Positions 27,463 to 35,538 of a stretch of 35,538 nucleotides of DNA are shown piece after piece (within the stretch, counting starts at the first letter, position 1; every line of letters starts with the position of its first letter). Both the position numbers and the translations under genes were made by a program. The notes under the pieces were generated by a model, which saw nothing but the letters and a program-made list of their open reading frames with translations, made no database searches and was not told the origin of the DNA. Source of the stretch: Devosia sp. (GTDB taxonomy: Bacteria > Pseudomonadota > Alphaproteobacteria > Rhizobiales > Devosiaceae); the NCBI GenBank assembly GCA_015657675.1, contig JACDQI010000116.1, forward strand, positions 1 to 35,538, given 5' to 3'.

Positions 27463-27864
27463 ATGCTCGACATCGCTGCCGACCTTCCCGCTCACTTCTG
27501 GGACGTCGTCTATGACGGTACCAGCACGCCGCTGAACACTCCTGACCTCGCGGGCCGGGCCAATTGCCAGGTCTTCGCCTATGCCGTGTTGAAGCACTTC
27601 GGACGTGTTGTCCCGCCTCTGCGGTCGAGCGAGCTCTGGACCGATCCGACCGGCATTTCCGCAGTGGCGCCGCTTGAGTCGTTGGACCTTTTGCTGTTCG
27701 CTCCGACTACCGATCCCTTCGGCGCGCATGTCGCGGTGAGCCTAGGCGAAGACCGTGCCCTGCATCTCGCCAAGCAGGTTGGGCGACCGGCGATCTGGAC
27801 GCTTGCCCAGTTCGCGGCTCTGCCTGAGTACCGCGTCCTGCTCGGCGGTCGGCGGTATCTCTGA
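27463..27864 (+). CDS. NlpC/P60-like cysteine hydrolase (putative)
   Basis: 133-aa protein with the layout of a small NlpC/P60-superfamily domain: a candidate nucleophile Cys in RANCQVFAYAVLKHFG, an acidic strand (LESLDLLLFAP), and a His in GAHVAVSLGEDRALHLAK, the HVxxxLGxxxxLH pattern of the family. It has no signal peptide. NlpC/P60 enzymes cleave peptidoglycan stems or act as amidases; the match is by motif spacing only. GGAGG precedes the ATG at 27463. The upstream frame overlaps the permease and is not used. Confidence 0.65.
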   Translation: MLDIAADLPAHFWDVVYDGTSTPLNTPDLAGRANCQVFAYAVLKHFGRVVPPLRSSELWTDPTGISAVAPLESLDLLLFAPTTDPFGAHVAVSLGEDRALHLAKQVGRPAIWTLAQFAALPEYRVLLGGRRYL

Positions 27865-27929
27865 GCTTCGGTGGGCGCTCTTGCCCACTCACCGGTTGGG
27901 CATGCCCCCGAACTCTCCACATCCACCGC

Positions 27930-28009
27930 TGTCACCCCAGCGAAAGCTGGGGTCCACGTCTCCGCCAGCGCGGGCGGTGAGGTGGATCCCTGCCTTCGCA
28001 GGGATGACA
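27930..28009. repeat. Inverted pair of REP-like 28-mers
   Basis: Two 28-nt arms in opposite orientation (27930-27957 and 27982-28009), 23 of 28 positions matching as reverse complements, with a 24-bp GC spacer. Each arm is itself a hairpin: CCCCAGC..GCTGGGG and ATCCCTGC..GCAGGGAT. When translated they give WTPAFAGVT/WIPAFAGMT, the familiar signature of the abundant proteobacterial palindromic repeats. No transposase (RAYT) is nearby. Confidence 0.8.
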
Positions 28010-28083
28010 TCTGTGGTTGGGAGGTGTCTGCGCTCATCACGACGCCGGCAACGCACGCCCACCGCCCACATCGCATCCCCCTG

Positions 28084-28116
28084 AAAGAAAACGGCCCCGG
28101 GTTCCCACGGGGCGTC
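28084..28116 (-). terminator. Terminator of the giant coiled-coil gene
   Basis: On the minus strand GCCCCG..CGGGGC (6 bp plus flanking A-C/G-T pairs, loop about 8 nt) followed by GTTTTCTTTC. It lies about 25 nt after the stop at 28140. Confidence 0.65.
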
Positions 28117-28139
28117 GAGTTTGACGCTTTGGAGGTCGC

Positions 28140-31100
28140 TTAGCTGACGCGGCCGCTGGCGTGGGCCAGCATGGTGTAGACGCGTCCGCGATCGGACAGC
28201 AGGAACTCGCGGGCGGCGGCCGCCGGGTTGCTCGACTGGGCAGCCTGCTGCAGCAGCTGCTCGAACTCGCTCATATAGGTCGCCGAGGTGCGGGCGAATT
28301 CCGGGTCCTGCTGCAGGCGCTTGCGCACCTGATCGTAGGTGCCCTGGCCGCTGAGGGTATAGATGCGGCGCGAGAAGACGTTCTGCTCGCCATTCTGGTA
28401 GCGGGCCCAGGCTTCGGCGAGAGCCGTCTGGTCCATCGCCTTGGCGATTTCCTCGGTCAGGTTGGTCAGGTTGGGCTGGGCCGGCGCAGCGCTGGCCTGG
28501 GCCGTGGCATTGCGCAGCACGTCGCGGAGCCAACCGCCACCTTCTTCAGTCTTGGCGGCTGCCGCGGCAGCCGGCGCGGGCGCCGGTGCCGGAGTGGGGG
28601 CAGGAGCCGGAGCGGCGGGACGCGATGCCGTGACGGTTGCGGCGGCCGGTGCGGGAGCCGGACGGGGTGCAGGAGCCGCAGCGCGGGCAGGTTCGGGGGC
28701 ACGCACCGGCTCAGGAGCGCGGGGCGCGGGGGCCTCGCGGACCGGTTCGGCACGCAGTTCTTCACGGCGCGGCGTCGGCGGCGGAGCACGGCGACCATCG
28801 TTGAGGTCGTGCGTCGCCGGCTGGGCGCGGACGATGGCGTTGAGCTCGCTCAGCGCTTCGATCTGCTCGGCCACGACGCGGCGCATGGCAGCGGCGCTGG
28901 CCTTGGTTTCTTCCGGCAGTTCCATGACGCCGCGGGCCAGTTCCGAGCGGGTCGATTCGAGTTCCGAACCGACTTCGCGGGCCGTGGCACGCATGGCGTC
29001 GGCGGTCTCGTTGAAGCGCTTGGTGGCTTCCTCGAGCGCCTGCTGCATCTCGAGGATGAGCGTCGTCTGGGTCTGGCGCAGCGCGTCGGCGGCGCGGTCG
29101 CTTTCCGAGCTGGCCGCAGTGGTGAACTGGCTGAGCTGACCGGTGACCTTTTCCGAGGTCGAGGAGAGGGCGGCTTCGAGCAGGTTGGTGGTCTCGTTCA
29201 GCACACCCTGCATTTCGCTGGTGCTGGTCTCGAGTGCCGACTGGACGCGCGTCGTGGTGGCGCCAAGCACGCTCTCGAGATGATTGGTGGTCGCCGTCAG
29301 CACGGTTTCGAGCTGGCCGGTGGTGTTGGTCAGCACGGTCTCGAGCTGGCCAGTGGTCTCGTTGAGCGCCTGCTGGATCGAGCCGGAGGTGTTTTCCAGC
29401 GTCTCGGCCACCGAAGTCGTCGTGGTGGTGAGCAGCTCTTCCATGCTCTTGCGAGCGGTGAGCAGGCGGTGCTCGGTGTCGTTGACCGTGTCGGCGATCG
29501 ACTGGGCAAAGCCACGCATGCGCTCATCGATGTCGTCGGCGCGGGCGGTAAAGCTCGAGGCGAGGGCGTCCATGGCCGAGCGGCGCTCTTCGAGCATGCC
29601 GATGGTCTGGCCGCTGGCAGCGTTGAGGCCCTCAGCGGCGCGGTCGATGCTGCTGGCTTCGGCGTTGAGGTTGCCCAGCACAGAGCTGAATTCCTGCACC
29701 ATGGCAGCGATGGTCGTCTGCAGCGCACCGACATGTTCGGTGACCAGGCGGCCGGCTTCCTCGGTCGAACCGATGGCTTCGCGGACAGTGGCCGAGTAGG
29801 TCGAGGTCTGCTCGGCGACGCTGGTTTCGAGCTGGCTGAGGTTCGCGGTCGAGGCGTCCAGCACCTTCTGAAGCAGAATGTTGCTGTCGTTGAGCTTGCC
29901 CAGCGCCGAGGTCACATCGGTAAGGATGCGCGAGGTCGACTGGCTCATCAGATCCTCGGCTTCGCGGGCATTCTGCGAGAGCGCGTGGTTGAGGATGTTG
30001 CTGTGGTTCTGCAGCGCCATCTCAAGCTGGGCCGACTTGTCGGTGACCAGGGCCGAGAAAGCGTCGGTCTGTTCGGTAACGGCGCGATTGATCTCGGCCA
30101 CCTTGCCACCGATGGCATCGGCAGCGGCGACGGCCTTGATCGAGATGAGTTCGTCGATCGAGCGCGAGGCAGTTTGGATCTGCTCGAGCGCGTTGCGCAC
30201 GGCCACATCCATCCGGTCGGCCGTCTGGGTGACGTCGTCCGAGATCGAGGCGGTTGCAGCGACGATGCGCTTGGAGATGGTCTCCTCGATGCGGTCGGCG
30301 CCGGTCTCGAGATCGGTCATCGACTGCACGAGTGCCGTGTTGATCGCTGTATTGAGCGAAGCGAGGCGCTCCGCCGTAATGTCGGCGCGGGCGGTGATGG
30401 CCTCGGGCAGGGTGCCCAGGCGCTGGTCGACCATGTCGGTGATCGCCTTGCGCGCCGCGTTGACGCCGGTTTCGATGATGTCGGCAGCAGCGCGGGCGCT
30501 ATCGCCCACGGTCGCCGCAGCGCCATCGATACGGGCTGTGACGCCACCTTCGGCATCAGCCATGCGCAGGATCGCGTTGTCGATGCCGCGGCCGAGGTTC
30601 TCGGTGACTTCGCCGACCTTGCTGGCAATCAGCGTGGTGACGGTCTGAGCGCGCTCGGTCATGGTGTCGTTTACGCTGCGCAGGCTCTGGTCGATCTTGT
30701 CGCGGGCAGCATTGCCCTGCGCTTCGATGGTGCGTGCCAGTTCGGCGGTGCGGTCGCCAATGGCGGCTGCAATGCCGACCGTGTGGCTGCCGAGCGTATC
30801 GGCGAGCTGCTGCGTGCGCGTGTTCAGCGCTTCGCTGAGTTCACTCGACCGCGTGCCGACGGCCTGGGCCAGCTGCTGGGTGCGGCTGTCGAGATTGTCG
30901 CTGAGCTGGCGGGTGTACTGATCGAGCGTCGAGTCGAGTGCCACATTGCGGCTTTCGAGCGTCGAGTCGAGTTCGCGAGTGCGGCCCGACAGCAGCTGGT
31001 CGAGTTCCTGAGCCCGCGACGAGACACGGCTCTCGATCTCTTCGGCACGGCCGCTGAGCGACTGCTCGAGGGCCTGCGAGCGGCTTGCGAGGGCGCGGTC

Positions 31101-33176
31101 GATTTCCTGCGTCCGGCCGGCAAGGCTGCGGTCGATTTCCTGGCCGCGGGTCGAGAGGCTGCGATCGATCTCCTGAGCGCGGCTGGCGAGGTTGCCATCG
31201 ATCTCGCCGGAGCGGCTGGCAAGTGCCGAGTCGATTTCCTGCGAGCGCACGAGGATCGCCTGGTCGAGTTCGACCGTGCGGCTGGCCAGCGAGGTGTCGA
31301 TCTCCTGCACGCGTGTCGCGAGGGCGTCGGCCAGTTCGGTGGTGCGGGTCTGCAGCGTCTCGTTGAGCAGCTGGGTGCGGCCGTCGAGGGCGTCGGCGAT
31401 GATGTGGGTATGGCCTTCGAGCGAGTCAGAGATCTCGCGGCTGCGATTGCCGATGGTCTCGGTGATCTGCTTGACGCGCTGGCCGAGGGTCTCGGTCATC
31501 TCGCGGGTGCGCTGGGTGACGATCTCGTTGAAGTGGCCCGACTTCTCGTCGAGGGCCATTTCCAGCACGTTGGCGCGGGCGGCGAAGCTGGCGTTGGTCT
31601 TGTCGAGGGCGTTCATCAGCCGCTCGCCCTTGTCGCCGATCACTCCGTCGAGCGTCTGCAGGCGGGTGTCGATCAGGCCGGCGATCTCGTCGAGGCGCGA
31701 GTCGAACTGGCTGAGGTTCTGCGAACCGGCGCCCATCAGGGTGACGCGAGCGCGTTCAGTGGTGTCGTCGAGTGCACCGGCAAGTTCGATCATCGCCGTC
31801 TGCAGGCGCGATTCCATCGAGTTGACCTGCACCTGCACGCTCTCGTCGAGCTGGCGTGAAAGGCCGGAGAGCAGCTGCTCGGCTTCATGCGCGCGGCTCG
31901 AAATGTCCGAGGCGATGCGCGTGCCGATCATGTCGAGAGCGCCCGACACTTCATGGCCGCGGTCACGCAACTGGTCGAGCAGGGTGATGCCGCCCTGGCT
32001 GAGGAGCTTGGCGAGCGAGGAGGTACGGTTGTCGATGGCGTCCGAGAGCGTCACGGCGCGGCTGTCGAGCGCTTCGGTGAGCGAGGACATGCGGCCGTCG
32101 ATGACGTTGGAGAGCTCCATCGTGCGGTTCTCGAACGCCGTCGAAATGGTGCTGGCGCGGTCTTCGAGCGTCAGGTTGAGGCGCGAGGCGCTGTCGTCGA
32201 GGGCGACGAGCAGGTGGCTGGTGCGCTGGTCGATCAGCGACACGAAGCTTTCGGTGCGCTCGCCAAAGGCCGAGTTCAGGGAATTGCCGGCGGTTTCGAG
32301 TGCCTTGGTCAGGTTGCCGCCCGATTCGACGATGGTGCCGGCGATGCGCTGGCTGATCATGTCGAGGTCGAAGACGAGGCCGGTGTGGCTCTCGGTGATG
32401 GCTTCGCGGACGCGCTCGGTATTGGTGATCACGGCCTCGCGCTGGCTGGCGAGTTCCTGGATCAGGGCGCGCATGCGCGATTCATTGTCCGAGTAGGTGC
32501 GTTCGAGCGCGGTGACCTCGTTGTGGATCATCACTTCGAGCTCGCCGGCGCGGGAGAGGGCGCGTTCGAGGCCATCGCCCAGCGCGTTGACTTCGCGGCG
32601 CACGGCCTGGCCGACGGAGGCGACCTTTTCAGACGCAGTTGTTTCGGGTTCGGCCAGCCGAATGGCGGCCTGGGTCACGGCGGTTGCGGCGTTGCGCAGG
32701 TCCTGCGCACGGCGAATCAGCGTGGAGATGGCGAAAAAGCCCACCACCGGAATGATGGCGATGGCGACGAGGCCGATGAAGTCGTTCGAGCCGAAGAAGG
32801 CAGGGCTGCTCATCTCGGCGCCGTTGCGGATCATGGCCACCAGAATGATGGCGAGCACCCAGCCGGCGGCGACGAGGCCGGCGATCAGCGTCGGGGTCTG
32901 GCTGGTCTTGGACTGCAGCCCATAAAGGATGCGCGAGCCCTGGAAGCGGTCGTCATTGGCGACCGAACCGGCCTGGGCGGCGATCTTGTCGGCGGCGCGG
33001 TCCCGGGCAGCACGCTGGCTGGTGTCACGCTGCACCGGGCGAGGGCCCTGCGGTGCTGCGGGTTTTTCCTCAGGCTCATCGAGCCCGGCAAACACCGAGT
33101 CCTTGAGCGCGTCCTCGACAGCCGAGAATGCCAGAGTAGCTGGATCGTTTTGGGTGGTGGTCGATTTCTTCGCCAT
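28140..33176 (-). CDS. Giant two-TM hendecad coiled-coil protein, growth-pole-ring (GPR)-like
   Basis: 1678 aa. Residues 1-95: charged cytoplasmic N-terminus; two helices at about 97-116 and 133-154 with a short loop. From 160 on it is coiled coil: 20 strictly consecutive 11-residue units (307-526), a 7-residue break TNASFAA (527-533), then 26 more (534-819), most units starting with Arg (RTQEIDRALAS type); weaker 11-mers continue to about 1140 and again near 1290-1370 (TTGQLETVLT). A Pro/Ala linker (about 1460-1550) leads to a folded C-terminus (about 1550-1678, VFSRRIYTLSGQGTYDQVRKR). The layout resembles the apolipoprotein-like GPR ring protein of Agrobacterium (about 2,100 aa), which is needed for polar growth. 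Identity with GPR is inferred. The frame is open to 33284; I chose ATG 33176 (MAKKSTTT). Confidence 0.85.
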   Translation of the reverse strand: MAKKSTTTQNDPATLAFSAVEDALKDSVFAGLDEPEEKPAAPQGPRPVQRDTSQRAARDRAADKIAAQAGSVANDDRFQGSRILYGLQSKTSQTPTLIAGLVAAGWVLAIILVAMIRNGAEMSSPAFFGSNDFIGLVAIAIIPVVGFFAISTLIRRAQDLRNAATAVTQAAIRLAEPETTASEKVASVGQAVRREVNALGDGLERALSRAGELEVMIHNEVTALERTYSDNESRMRALIQELASQREAVITNTERVREAITESHTGLVFDLDMISQRIAGTIVESGGNLTKALETAGNSLNSAFGERTESFVSLIDQRTSHLLVALDDSASRLNLTLEDRASTISTAFENRTMELSNVIDGRMSSLTEALDSRAVTLSDAIDNRTSSLAKLLSQGGITLLDQLRDRGHEVSGALDMIGTRIASDISSRAHEAEQLLSGLSRQLDESVQVQVNSMESRLQTAMIELAGALDDTTERARVTLMGAGSQNLSQFDSRLDEIAGLIDTRLQTLDGVIGDKGERLMNALDKTNASFAARANVLEMALDEKSGHFNEIVTQRTREMTETLGQRVKQITETIGNRSREISDSLEGHTHIIADALDGRTQLLNETLQTRTTELADALATRVQEIDTSLASRTVELDQAILVRSQEIDSALASRSGEIDGNLASRAQEIDRSLSTRGQEIDRSLAGRTQEIDRALASRSQALEQSLSGRAEEIESRVSSRAQELDQLLSGRTRELDSTLESRNVALDSTLDQYTRQLSDNLDSRTQQLAQAVGTRSSELSEALNTRTQQLADTLGSHTVGIAAAIGDRTAELARTIEAQGNAARDKIDQSLRSVNDTMTERAQTVTTLIASKVGEVTENLGRGIDNAILRMADAEGGVTARIDGAAATVGDSARAAADIIETGVNAARKAITDMVDQRLGTLPEAITARADITAERLASLNTAINTALVQSMTDLETGADRIEETISKRIVAATASISDDVTQTADRMDVAVRNALEQIQTASRSIDELISIKAVAAADAIGGKVAEINRAVTEQTDAFSALVTDKSAQLEMALQNHSNILNHALSQNAREAEDLMSQSTSRILTDVTSALGKLNDSNILLQKVLDASTANLSQLETSVAEQTSTYSATVREAIGSTEEAGRLVTEHVGALQTTIAAMVQEFSSVLGNLNAEASSIDRAAEGLNAASGQTIGMLEERRSAMDALASSFTARADDIDERMRGFAQSIADTVNDTEHRLLTARKSMEELLTTTTTSVAETLENTSGSIQQALNETTGQLETVLTNTTGQLETVLTATTNHLESVLGATTTRVQSALETSTSEMQGVLNETTNLLEAALSSTSEKVTGQLSQFTTAASSESDRAADALRQTQTTLILEMQQALEEATKRFNETADAMRATAREVGSELESTRSELARGVMELPEETKASAAAMRRVVAEQIEALSELNAIVRAQPATHDLNDGRRAPPPTPRREELRAEPVREAPAPRAPEPVRAPEPARAAAPAPRPAPAPAAATVTASRPAAPAPAPTPAPAPAPAAAAAAKTEEGGGWLRDVLRNATAQASAAPAQPNLTNLTEEIAKAMDQTALAEAWARYQNGEQNVFSRRIYTLSGQGTYDQVRKRLQQDPEFARTSATYMSEFEQLLQQAAQSSNPAAAAREFLLSDRGRVYTMLAHASGRVS
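30720..31577 (-). repeat. 26 tandem 33-bp coding repeats (hendecads)
   Basis: 858 bp, exactly 26 x 33, encoding residues 534-819 of the giant protein. Consensus unit R-[ST]-x-E-[IL]-[DS]-x-[AS]-[LI]-x-[ST]. The most alike units lie at about 31080-31260 (RAQEIDRSLST, RGQEIDRSLAG, RTQEIDRALAS). Eleven residues make close to three helical turns, giving a nearly straight coiled coil. Confidence 0.9.
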
Positions 33177-33534
33177 ACTCTTTACAACTCTCGCATAGGC
33201 TGATGCGCCGCAATGGCATAGTGAGTTGTCATGGACCCACGCCCGTTTCCGGGTCTGTGACCATTTAGGTAAAATGCGACACAAATGCCGCCTTTCACCT
33301 TCGATAACCCACGCCGCCGCACGCTAGGTGGACCTCACATATACAAGCAATTTGAGGCAAACCGAACCGTTTATTAATTGAAGGTTAATTTCGTGGCAGC
33401 CGTAAGGCTACCTGCGGGTTCTCAGGAACTGGGGATAAGTCTCTGGACCCGCACCACTTAACACGGTGTTCACTCGGGCTCCGTTAGGTTCGGCAGGCGC
33501 CAGAAAGGCGCGAACCGTCCTGCAGGGGAAAGTT
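33177..33534. promoter_or_regulatory. Divergent promoter region with CtrA full site
   Basis: 358-bp gap between the giant coiled-coil gene and the HPt gene. It contains TTAATTGAAGGTTAA (33374-33388), a perfect TTAA-N7-TTAA CtrA site in the most A/T-rich part (TTTATTAATTG). The site is 198 bp from the coiled-coil ATG and 147 bp from the HPt GTG, so it could act on either promoter. No other gene is seen here. Confidence 0.7.
33374..33388. promoter_or_regulatory. CtrA binding site TTAA-N7-TTAA
   Basis: Exact match to the alphaproteobacterial CtrA consensus with the correct seven-base spacer (TTGAAGG). TTAA is rare in this GC-rich sequence, so a chance perfect pair exactly in the divergent promoter is unlikely. 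Confidence 0.75.
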
Positions 33535-34388
<854 letters not shown>

Positions 34389-34573
34389 CGCTCCGGCGCA
34401 TGTTTTATTCCAATGGCGGCAACGCCCGCGGATTCTTTTGGCGGCGAGAGCATCTGCACCCTGTTCGCGTTCTAACCGCCCGGTCTGGCTTGGAAAATAA
34501 AAGCGATTGAATATCAATGGCTTGTGGGTCAGCTCTAGTTTGAGTAGGTTCCGCGCTTCAACACAGGTCTCAA

Positions 34574-35538
34574 ATGGGTGCACTGAATACTTTTCCAGTG
34601 AGCGTGAAAGTCGAGGGCCAGCGCATCGTCATTGTCGGCGGCGGCGCAGAAGCCCTCAACAAAGCCCGATTGGCCATAAAGACGACCGCTGAGGTCGTGA
34701 TTGTTTCCCGGACCATTGAAGAAGACTTTTCCGCTCTGCCGGTAACGGTGCGCGAGCGGCCCTTTGTGCCCTGCGACCTCTTCGGCACGGCCATGGTGTT
34801 CGTCGCCGATCACGGCGAGGACGGCGCGGCAGCACAGCGGATGGCGCGTCTCGTCGGCGTGCCGCTCAATGTCGTCGACGTCCCGGACAGTTGCGATTTC
34901 TACACGCCTTCGATCATCGACCGGGCACCGATCTCAATCGCCATCGCCTCGGAAGGCGAGGCGCCGGTGCTGGCTCGGCTGGTGCGGGCGCGCATCGAAG
35001 CCATGCTGTCGCCCGATCTTGGCGCCGTTGCCCGGCTCGCCGGTTCACTCCGGGATCGCGTGGCGAACCTGCTCTCCAAACCGCAGGCCCGGCGTTTCTA
35101 CGAGGCGCTGGTCACCACCAATTCGCCCGACGTCGAAGCACTGCTCGAAAGCCACCGCGGCGAAGCCGAGGGCATCGTCTGGCTGATCGGGGCAGGGCCG
35201 GGGGCCGAGGACCTGCTCACCCTGCGGGCCCAGCGCCTGCTGCAGGAAGCCGACGTCATCGTGCACGATCATCTGGTCCCCGACGCCGTCGTCGAAATGG
35301 GTCGCCGCGATGCCGAGCGCATTTCGGTCGGCAAGAAGAAGGGCCACCATTCTTTCACCCAGGCGCAGATCAATGCGCTGATCGTGCGGCTCGCTGCTGA
35401 GGGTAAGCGCGTGGCGCGCCTCAAGTCCGGCGATCCGATGGTGTTTGGCCGCGCCGGCGAGGAAATCGCCGCCTTGCGCAAGGCCGGCATTCCCTATGCC
35501 ATCGTGCCCGGCGTTTCTGCGGCGCTCGCCGCTGCTGC
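34574..35538 (+). CDS. cysG: Siroheme synthase, N-terminal and start of methylase part (3' end outside window)
   Basis: Open from ATG 34574 to the window end (321 codons plus 2 nt). First half: precorrin-2 dehydrogenase/sirohydrochlorin ferrochelatase, MGALNTFPVSVKVEG then VIVGGGAEALNKARLA (NAD site), DFYTPSIIDRAPISIAIASEG. Second half from about residue 197: SAM uroporphyrinogen-III methyltransferase, VWLIGAGPGAEDLLTLRA, DVIVHDHLV, VARLKSGDPMVFGRAGEE, VPGVSAALAAA. The fused CysG makes siroheme for sulfite reductase; the sulfite reductase genes would be expected just beyond the window. The 185-bp upstream gap is A/T richer (GGAAAATAAAAGCG) and may hold the promoter. Confidence 0.96.
   Translation, partial: MGALNTFPVSVKVEGQRIVIVGGGAEALNKARLAIKTTAEVVIVSRTIEEDFSALPVTVRERPFVPCDLFGTAMVFVADHGEDGAAAQRMARLVGVPLNVVDVPDSCDFYTPSIIDRAPISIAIASEGEAPVLARLVRARIEAMLSPDLGAVARLAGSLRDRVANLLSKPQARRFYEALVTTNSPDVEALLESHRGEAEGIVWLIGAGPGAEDLLTLRAQRLLQEADVIVHDHLVPDAVVEMGRRDAERISVGKKKGHHSFTQAQINALIVRLAAEGKRVARLKSGDPMVFGRAGEEIAALRKAGIPYAIVPGVSAALAAA

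Noticed and set aside
30720-31577. Regular 33-bp repeats resembling a CRISPR array
   Set aside because: There are no unique spacers; the repeats are contiguous, degenerate and in frame, encoding 11-residue coiled-coil units. No cas genes.
28161-31859. 1232-codon open frame on the plus strand opposite the giant coiled-coil gene
   Set aside because: It is a shadow of the 33-bp-periodic codon pattern: low-complexity Gly/Arg/Val/His composition, no domain, no ribosome site, while the minus strand encodes clean hendecads, TM helices and a linker.

Overview
GC-rich chromosomal DNA of an alphaproteobacterium, most likely Hyphomicrobiales and possibly Devosia-like. This placement is inferred from gene content: a DUF1127 micro-protein, a perfect CtrA full site, a giant two-TM hendecad protein resembling the Agrobacterium growth-pole-ring protein, an adrenodoxin-type ferredoxin and a periplasmic MsrA. 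No mobile elements, CRISPR arrays, rRNA or phage genes were seen. Coding density is high and most gaps are under 250 bp.

Layout. 1-7.8 kb: the 3' end of ilvC, then mostly small housekeeping and accessory enzymes (cytochrome b561, DUF1003 protein, isochorismatase-like hydrolase, aldo/keto reductase, DUF1127 protein, GFA-type protein, two tandem UPF0303 paralogues, a PhzF-like protein, a membrane protein overlapping a VOC protein, a YCII-like protein). 7.8-11.7 kb: a leucine-rich 41-codon ORF just ahead of leuA, then leuA, an SDR without the usual catalytic residues, an HpcH/HpaI aldolase and a GNAT protein, closely spaced and probably co-transcribed. 11.7-15.9 kb: two DnaA-box-like sites before a 66-aa unknown, a HisC-like aminotransferase, exported MsrA, an MscS channel, tRNA-Lys(CTT) and a TerC-family protein. 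16.0-18.5 kb: an overlapping FemAB-like/flippase gene pair, both frameshifted. 18.6-27.9 kb: acs, a CHASE2-PAS-GGDEF-EAL protein, a frameshifted NagZ-like gene, DUF985 cupin, LpxH-like phosphatase, MFS permease and NlpC/P60-like protein. 28.1-33.9 kb: a 1678-aa membrane-anchored coiled-coil protein divergent from an HPt protein, with a TTAA-N7-TTAA CtrA site between them. 34.0 kb to end: [2Fe-2S] ferredoxin and the 5' part of cysG.

The most notable signals are: (i) the giant hendecad protein, with 20 consecutive 11-residue units, one 7-residue insert and 26 more units, sharing a CtrA-marked intergenic region with an HPt gene; (ii) a candidate leucine attenuation leader before leuA; (iii) three single frameshifts in otherwise intact genes; (iv) a paired-DnaA-box intergenic region; (v) interspersed palindromic repeats. 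All calls come from reading the sequence; no database searches were run.
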